Positions 7,093-9,746 of a stretch of DNA of 9,746 nt are shown here, piece by piece. The stretch's first letter is position 1; each line of letters opens with the position of its first letter. The position numbers and the translations under genes were made by a program. A model generated the notes under the pieces. That model was not told the DNA's origin and made no database searches. It saw only the letters and a list, made by a program, of their open reading frames with translations. Source of the DNA: Pseudomonadota bacterium (lineage in GTDB: Bacteria > Pseudomonadota > Gammaproteobacteria > SZUA-229). The stretch spans positions 1-9,746 of the forward strand of contig JADFWE010000389.1 in NCBI GenBank assembly GCA_015222915.1, in the 5' to 3' direction.

Positions 7093-7491
7093 TTAGTTCT
7101 CTTCGCCTTGGTTCTCTTCACTGTACCGCACACAGGCGCGGTCTGTCTCCCATAAGGTAAGCGCAGTTACCTTGATGGAATCATTATTGATACGGGCAGA
7201 AATCTCCCTGTACATATACGCGGCAATATTTTCTGCAGTCGGATTTATTTCTTTAAACGGTTCGAGATCGTTCAGGTAGCGGTGATCCAGTTCGTCGCCG
7301 ACTTCATTGGCAGCCAGTTTCATTACCTTGAAATCAACGCCCATGCCGACATCATCCAGCCGGGTAGCAACGGCCTCCAGTTCGACCTTCCAGTTGTGGC
7401 CATGCATGCGGCTACAGGCACCGGGATAATCCCGAAGCGTATGTGCCGAAGCGAACTCGGTGACGACTTTTAACTGGTAGCGAGCTGCCAT
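7093..7491 (-). CDS. queD: 6-carboxytetrahydropterin synthase QueD (PTPS family)
   Basis: Zinc enzyme expected to turn dihydroneopterin triphosphate into 6-carboxy-5,6,7,8-tetrahydropterin, the second step towards preQ0 and queuosine. The 132 residues are one compact T-fold domain. Zinc ligands are visible as H17 (in FASAH), H30 and H32 (in HGHNW). The active-site set is C26 in the CxxxHGH motif, D69/H70 in ELDHRYLN and E115 in LWETD. The CxxxHGH motif favours QueD-type over folate-bypass (PTPS-III) enzymes, which carry Glu near that place, but some members are bifunctional. It is the first gene of a pair with folE2, which makes its substrate. No queC, queE or queF is in the window. Translation starts at ATG 7491 with a weak AGGA about 10 nt upstream. 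Confidence 0.93.
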   Translation of the reverse strand: MAARYQLKVVTEFASAHTLRDYPGACSRMHGHNWKVELEAVATRLDDVGMGVDFKVMKLAANEVGDELDHRYLNDLEPFKEINPTAENIAAYMYREISARINNDSIKVTALTLWETDRACVRYSEENQGEEN

Positions 7492-7507
7492 CTTGGGGTC
7501 CTGACCT

Positions 7508-7525
7508 GACCTAAATGAATAGGTC
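7508..7525 (-). promoter_or_regulatory. Inverted repeat in the queD leader
   Basis: GACCTA (7508-7513) and TAGGTC (7520-7525) pair perfectly around six bases. The element lies between the predicted transcription start (about 7547) and the queD ATG, ending 17 nt before it. A second GACCT (7503-7507) next to it could compete for the same partner. It could be a leader hairpin near the ribosome binding site or a DNA site; the sequence alone does not decide. It does not resemble a preQ1 riboswitch. Confidence 0.35.
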
Positions 7526-7543
7526 CTAAATAATACCTGAGTA

Positions 7544-7567
7544 AAACAGTAGGATTTTATACTGTTT
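7544..7567. promoter_or_regulatory. Perfect 8-N8-8 palindrome, operator candidate for queD-folE2
   Basis: AAACAGTA (7544-7551) and TACTGTTT (7560-7567) are exact reverse complements separated by eight bases. The element covers the predicted -10 box and start region of the queD promoter, the typical position of a repressor site. It does not match the Zur box expected at zinc-regulated folE2 genes, nor the LexA spacing. The cognate regulator is unknown. Confidence 0.5.
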
Positions 7568-7582
7568 CCAGTGTGCAGGCAA
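7554..7582 (-). promoter_or_regulatory. Predicted sigma70 promoter of queD-folE2
   Basis: On the minus strand -35 TTGCCT (complement of 7577-7582) is followed after 17 nt by -10 TAAAAT (complement of 7554-7559). The -35 matches four and the -10 five of six consensus positions. The start would be near 7547, about 55 nt before the queD ATG. Confidence 0.5.
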
Positions 7583-7659
7583 TGCCATCGCGGGATTATA
7601 TTAGCGTTTGCTTAATTATGGAAGCTGGTCGAGACAGGGCTGGCCGTTATTGCGACAGG

Positions 7660-7777
7660 TGTCCGCTCTTGACCCTAAGCTGCCGTTTGTGGTGCTGCCA
7701 GTGAGTGACAGCTCCCACCTTATCGGACATTAAAAAAACTGGCAGATAATTAAGAGTGAAATCAGTCATAGCGGACA
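7660..7777. repeat. Inverted-repeat element with TGTCCGCT ends
   Basis: TGTCCGCTCTTGAC (7660-7673) is matched in inverted orientation by GTCATAGCGGACA (7765-7777). The outer 8 bp are perfect, and the inner part pairs apart from a short mismatch. A further CGGACA occurs inside (7724-7729), and CTGCCAG (7695-7701) pairs with CTGGCAG (7739-7745). The same AGCGGACA motif appears again at 8384-8391, on the other side of the toxin-antitoxin remnant. It looks like a small interspersed repeat without coding capacity. Confidence 0.5.
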
Positions 7778-7904
7778 TATAGAAAATACATACCACAGTG
7801 CTCACTTAAGAAAATCATTAAAATTTGACACCATTCAGACTTGTTTGCATGGTGCTAAATACGGGTTATATCTAGCTACTATATGAATCCTGGATGGAAA
7901 AGAT

Positions 7905-8180
7905 ATGAAATTAAGCGAATCAATGAAGCCGATTAGTTATCTGAAACAAAATACAGCAGAAGCCATTAAAATTGTGCATACAAATCATTCTCCGATGATT
8001 ATTACTCAGAATGGTGAGGCAAAAGCGGTGCTCCTGAGTGTCGCAGAGTATGAGCAAGATCAGGAGTCATTGGCAATGCTTAAAATGATCGCGCAGAGTA
8101 AAGAATCATATTCAGTTGGTAAATTTAAAACGGCCAGAACGCGGGCATTATCCACCAGAGTTAAGTATTCAGGGAATTAA
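7905..8180 (+). CDS. Phd/YefM-family antitoxin with altered C-terminus
   Basis: The first about 78 residues match the antitoxin family of type II toxin-antitoxin loci that pairs with ParE toxins: KLSESMKPISYLKQNTAEAI, then PMIITQNGEAKAVLLSVAEYE (30-50), then the helix QESLAMLKMIAQSKESYSVGKF. The N-terminal part normally dimerises and binds the operator DNA; the C-terminal tail wraps the toxin. Here the tail is replaced after about residue 76-78 by RTRALSTRVKYSGN, which is toxin-gene DNA read in another frame. The protein may therefore still bind its promoter but probably cannot neutralise a toxin. A GGA about 6 nt upstream supports the ATG. The base composition is more AT-rich than the efflux and pterin genes, consistent with acquired DNA. 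Confidence 0.8.
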   Translation: MKLSESMKPISYLKQNTAEAIKIVHTNHSPMIITQNGEAKAVLLSVAEYEQDQESLAMLKMIAQSKESYSVGKFKTARTRALSTRVKYSGN

Positions 8181-8313
8181 AGAGTTTAAAGAGCTTATGT
8201 TTAAACCCTATCGAGCTATTTATGAAATTATCGGAAGTAAGGTCATTGTTCATATATGTGTAGACGGTCGGAGAGACATGAAAACACTTTTGGAAAGAAG
8301 GCTGATACGATAG
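8116..8313 (+). pseudogene. ParE/RelE-family toxin remnant, N-terminal half missing
   Basis: From about 8131 this frame encodes the second half of a ParE-type toxin: PERGHYPPEL, a helix ending KEFKELMFKPYRAIYEIIG, and the end VIVHICVDGRRDMKTLLERRLIR. Intact members are about 100 residues, so roughly the first 40-50 residues, including the N-terminal helical hairpin that contacts the antitoxin, are absent. The only in-frame start nearby is TTG 8116, inside the antitoxin gene and without a ribosome binding site. It overlaps the antitoxin frame by 65 nt in the +1 register. One deletion removing the antitoxin tail and toxin head accounts for both truncations. Activity is unlikely. A short translated peptide cannot be excluded. 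Confidence 0.82.
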
Positions 8314-8317
8314 TGAA

Positions 8318-8394
8318 AAATGTCCCTAACACCACAAAGCCGACCTTAGTGAATTAACTCTAACTGAGCAAATAGACACCCTTAGCGGACATTT
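8318..8394. repeat. Inverted repeat at the end of the AraC-type gene
   Basis: AAATGTCCCTAA (8318-8329) is matched in inverted orientation by TTAGCGGACATTT (8382-8394), with 12 pairs and one extra base. The right arm contains AGCGGACA, the motif at the ends of the 7660-7777 element. It lies between the converging toxin remnant and the AraC-family gene and includes that gene's stop codon. It might be a mobile-repeat remnant or a structured 3' end. There is no T-run, so it is not a standard terminator. Confidence 0.45.
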
Positions 8395-9317
8395 AATGTT
8401 TCTGATGGCAATTCACCAAAGTGAAGACGGTAGTCTGTGGCAAATTGGCTCATATGCCAGAAACCGTGGTTGCTGGCAATATCAGATATGCGCGTAGTAC
8501 TGAATTCACTTGCTGACAATGTTTTAAAAACATGGTTTAAACGATGTGCTTTGGCATAAGATTTTGCAGTAATGCCGTAGTGTTCAAGAAAGGCTCTCTG
8601 TAACGTGCGCTCATTGATATTGTTTTCAGCGCAAAATGCACTAAGTGAAATTTTGTTGTGTGGTGTTGCCCGTATGTAATCAATTGCAGTTTTTAATGCG
8701 TGTCTACGTTTTGCCGGCATGGTTTTTATATCTTGTGTTTCAGCTTGTATTAGTGCCTGTGACAGTAAGTAAGGTATTTCAAATGTGATCAGATCCTGTA
8801 GATCAGTGTTGTGGCTTAAAAGCTCAGGGTTGTTATCTACCGTTAAACAAATAGTCTGAAGGGTTTTTCTCAATAGCTGCATGATCTCAGGGTTGCAGAT
8901 GACCATCTCTCTGTTAGCAATTGTTTTATCGAGTGCAGGTAAGTCCCATTGCTGAAGTAAAACATTAAAGGCATCTTCTGTTATTGAAACATCGATAGCT
9001 TCAAAAAACGGCTGGGTAACCATCTCCAGTTCGGTGTCTGGTTTATAGATCTGAATGCTGTTGCCATCGCTGGCTTTATTTCTCCAGATAAAGGGCAGGC
9101 AGTTTTTTCCTGGGATGCCAAAGGTTCTTAAACCTGGTGGCGGGCTTCCAGCTATTTCGAAGCGGCGTGTCGCTGAAACGCGATTTATAAATACTGGGCC
9201 ATATTGAATCTGTTGCAAGCTACCATTGAATTGACCGCGATCTATCTGGTGAAGATCCAGGTCGTAACCTTTCAATACGCTTGAAAAAACCTCAAAGTTT
9301 GTAAAGTTCAGTAGCAT
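8382..9317 (-). CDS. AraC-family transcriptional regulator
   Basis: Cytoplasmic DNA-binding regulator. The last about 90 residues carry the double helix-turn-helix of the AraC/XylS family: first helix-turn-helix around ISLSAFCAENNINERTLQRAFLEHYG and second around RISDIASNHGFWHMSQFATDYRLHFGELPSETL, the typical GF/Y-x-x-x-S-Q-F-x-x-x-Y-R-x-x-F-G signature. The N-terminal about 220 residues form a ligand or oligomerisation domain in which I recognise no specific effector site; PPPGLRTFGIPG is a notable conserved-looking loop. From the ATG at 9317 it has 311 residues. A GTG at 9371 would give 329; neither has a good Shine-Dalgarno, and the ATG precedes family-like sequence (NFTNFEVF). It is divergent from an NnrU-type gene, a plausible target. 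The last codons and stop lie within a repeat motif. Confidence 0.88.
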   Translation of the reverse strand: MLLNFTNFEVFSSVLKGYDLDLHQIDRGQFNGSLQQIQYGPVFINRVSATRRFEIAGSPPPGLRTFGIPGKNCLPFIWRNKASDGNSIQIYKPDTELEMVTQPFFEAIDVSITEDAFNVLLQQWDLPALDKTIANREMVICNPEIMQLLRKTLQTICLTVDNNPELLSHNTDLQDLITFEIPYLLSQALIQAETQDIKTMPAKRRHALKTAIDYIRATPHNKISLSAFCAENNINERTLQRAFLEHYGITAKSYAKAHRLNHVFKTLSASEFSTTRISDIASNHGFWHMSQFATDYRLHFGELPSETLNVR

Positions 9318-9431
9318 GGTCAGGATATTTATGCGCAGATTAAGTGAATGTCGGTTTTTCGATACTAACACCGCAGGTTTCTAGAGTACAATCGGCCGGA
9401 CAGTGTCTGCTTAACCTTGAACGGGTGTGAG

Positions 9432-9746
9432 ATGTCTTTACTAATTATCGGTCTGGTCTTGTGGAGTGGATTACATTTCATTCCATCGTTGGCGATACCC
9501 TTTCGTCAGCGTCTGGTAAACATTTTAGGCGATAAACCCTACGCAATAATATTTTCCCTGCTGGTGGTAAGTTCGATTGTTCTTATGGTATTTGGCTGGC
9601 GTTCGATTGAACCGGTTTCTGTTTACGTTCTTCCTGAATGGAGCAGGCTGCTAACCAGTCTGTTGGTACTCATTGCCTTTATACTGTTTGCTGCAGCACA
9701 TGCTAAAACCAATATCAGGCGTTTTATCCGGCACTCGCAGTTAACC
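9432..9746 (+). CDS. NnrU-family membrane protein, 5' part only
   Basis: The ATG at 9432 opens a frame that runs without a stop for 105 codons to the window end, so the gene continues beyond it. It encodes a hydrophobic protein: a first helix MSLLIIGLVLWSGLHFIPSL with a His in its second half, the loop AIPFRQRLVNILGDKPYA, a second helix (IIFSLLVVSSIVLMVFGW), and a third (LLTSLLVLIAFILFAAAHAK). This order, with the early LHxxPS and the AAHAK end of helix three, fits the NnrU family. NnrU was first linked to nitrite/nitric oxide reductase expression in denitrifiers and is related to plant zeta-carotene isomerase. Its role here is unknown. Only a weak GGGTG precedes the start. The AraC-family gene is transcribed divergently about 115 nt away. 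Confidence 0.75.
   Translation, partial: MSLLIIGLVLWSGLHFIPSLAIPFRQRLVNILGDKPYAIIFSLLVVSSIVLMVFGWRSIEPVSVYVLPEWSRLLTSLLVLIAFILFAAAHAKTNIRRFIRHSQLT

Larger units (their letters stand above)
7492..7904. other. Intergenic region between queD and the antitoxin gene
   Basis: This 413-nt stretch holds no gene that I can support. Its left part is the queD control region: a leader inverted repeat (7508-7525), a palindromic operator candidate (7544-7567) and a promoter (7554-7582). Its right part holds a TGTCCGCT/AGCGGACA inverted repeat (7660-7777). A TTGACA at 7825-7830 could be a -35 for the antitoxin gene, but no -10 lies at a proper distance, so I do not call a promoter. A GGA at 7896-7898 is a plausible Shine-Dalgarno for the antitoxin. 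Confidence 0.55.

Noticed and set aside
7092..7133. Upstream start for FolE2 adding a Lys/Arg/Thr-rich segment
   Set aside because: It lies in the queD coding frame overlap and is absent from the family pattern; the ATG one base after the queD stop is better placed.
7492..7560. preQ1 riboswitch in the queD leader
   Set aside because: The leader is short and lacks the conserved pseudoknot elements of known preQ1 classes; only a simple GACCTA/TAGGTC inverted repeat is seen.
7544..7567. LexA (SOS) box
   Set aside because: Although CTGT and ACAG appear, their orientation and spacing do not fit the CTG-N10-CAG consensus.
7825..7861. Sigma70 promoter for the antitoxin gene (TTGACA with TAAATA)
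   Set aside because: The spacing is 25 nt, far from the 16-18 nt needed; no acceptable -10 lies at the right distance.
8318..8394. Integron attC site, because toxin-antitoxin genes often ride in cassettes
   Set aside because: The arms are TGTCCCTAA/TTAGCGGACA rather than the R'/R'' core sites (GTTRRRY/RYYYAAC), and no integrase or neighbouring cassette is visible.

Overview
The window looks like chromosomal DNA of a gammaproteobacterium-like Gram-negative bacterium. It carries a two-gene RND efflux pump, a lipoprotein with a typical lipobox, a queD-folE2 pair, a Phd/ParE-type toxin-antitoxin remnant, an AraC-family regulator and an NnrU-type membrane protein. I cannot name the genus from sequence alone. 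The pump, lipoprotein and pterin genes look like settled chromosomal genes. The stretch from about 7570 to 8400 is more AT-rich, contains short inverted repeats and a decayed toxin-antitoxin locus, and reads as accessory DNA.

Layout. Positions 1-128 hold no gene, only a short tandem 8-bp repeat at 18-41. A minus-strand operon follows (129-4613): a periplasmic adaptor subunit and then an RND permease 6 nt downstream. No outer-membrane channel gene or local regulator is visible. Next on the minus strand is a spondin-domain lipoprotein (4864-5574), with its best promoter about 200 nt upstream. From the other side of that intergenic region a 63-residue acidic protein of unknown function (5998-6189, plus strand) is expressed. 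It has a strong ribosome binding site and a promoter whose -35 overlaps a TyrR-box-like palindrome. A bidirectional terminator (6216-6246) separates it from the converging queD-folE2 pair.

queD (7093-7491) and folE2 (6279-7091) are one base apart and probably translationally coupled. FolE2 makes dihydroneopterin triphosphate from GTP, and QueD turns it into 6-carboxytetrahydropterin, the first two steps towards preQ0/queuosine. FolE2 also supplies folate. A sigma70-like promoter precedes queD, with a perfect 8-N8-8 palindrome over its -10 box and an overlapping IscR-like site.

The accessory stretch contains inverted repeats built on TGTCCGCT/AGCGGACA (7660-7777 and 8318-8394) on either side of a collapsed toxin-antitoxin locus. 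A Phd/YefM antitoxin has lost its C-terminal tail and runs straight into the second half of a ParE-type toxin, which is best explained by one internal deletion. The downstream repeat contains the stop codon of a minus-strand AraC-family regulator (8382-9317). Divergent from that is the start of an NnrU-family membrane protein, cut by the window end.

No clearly novel large system is visible. The most rewarding items are the collapsed toxin-antitoxin locus with its flanking repeats, the operator candidates at queD-folE2, and the palindrome-controlled 63-aa orphan gene.
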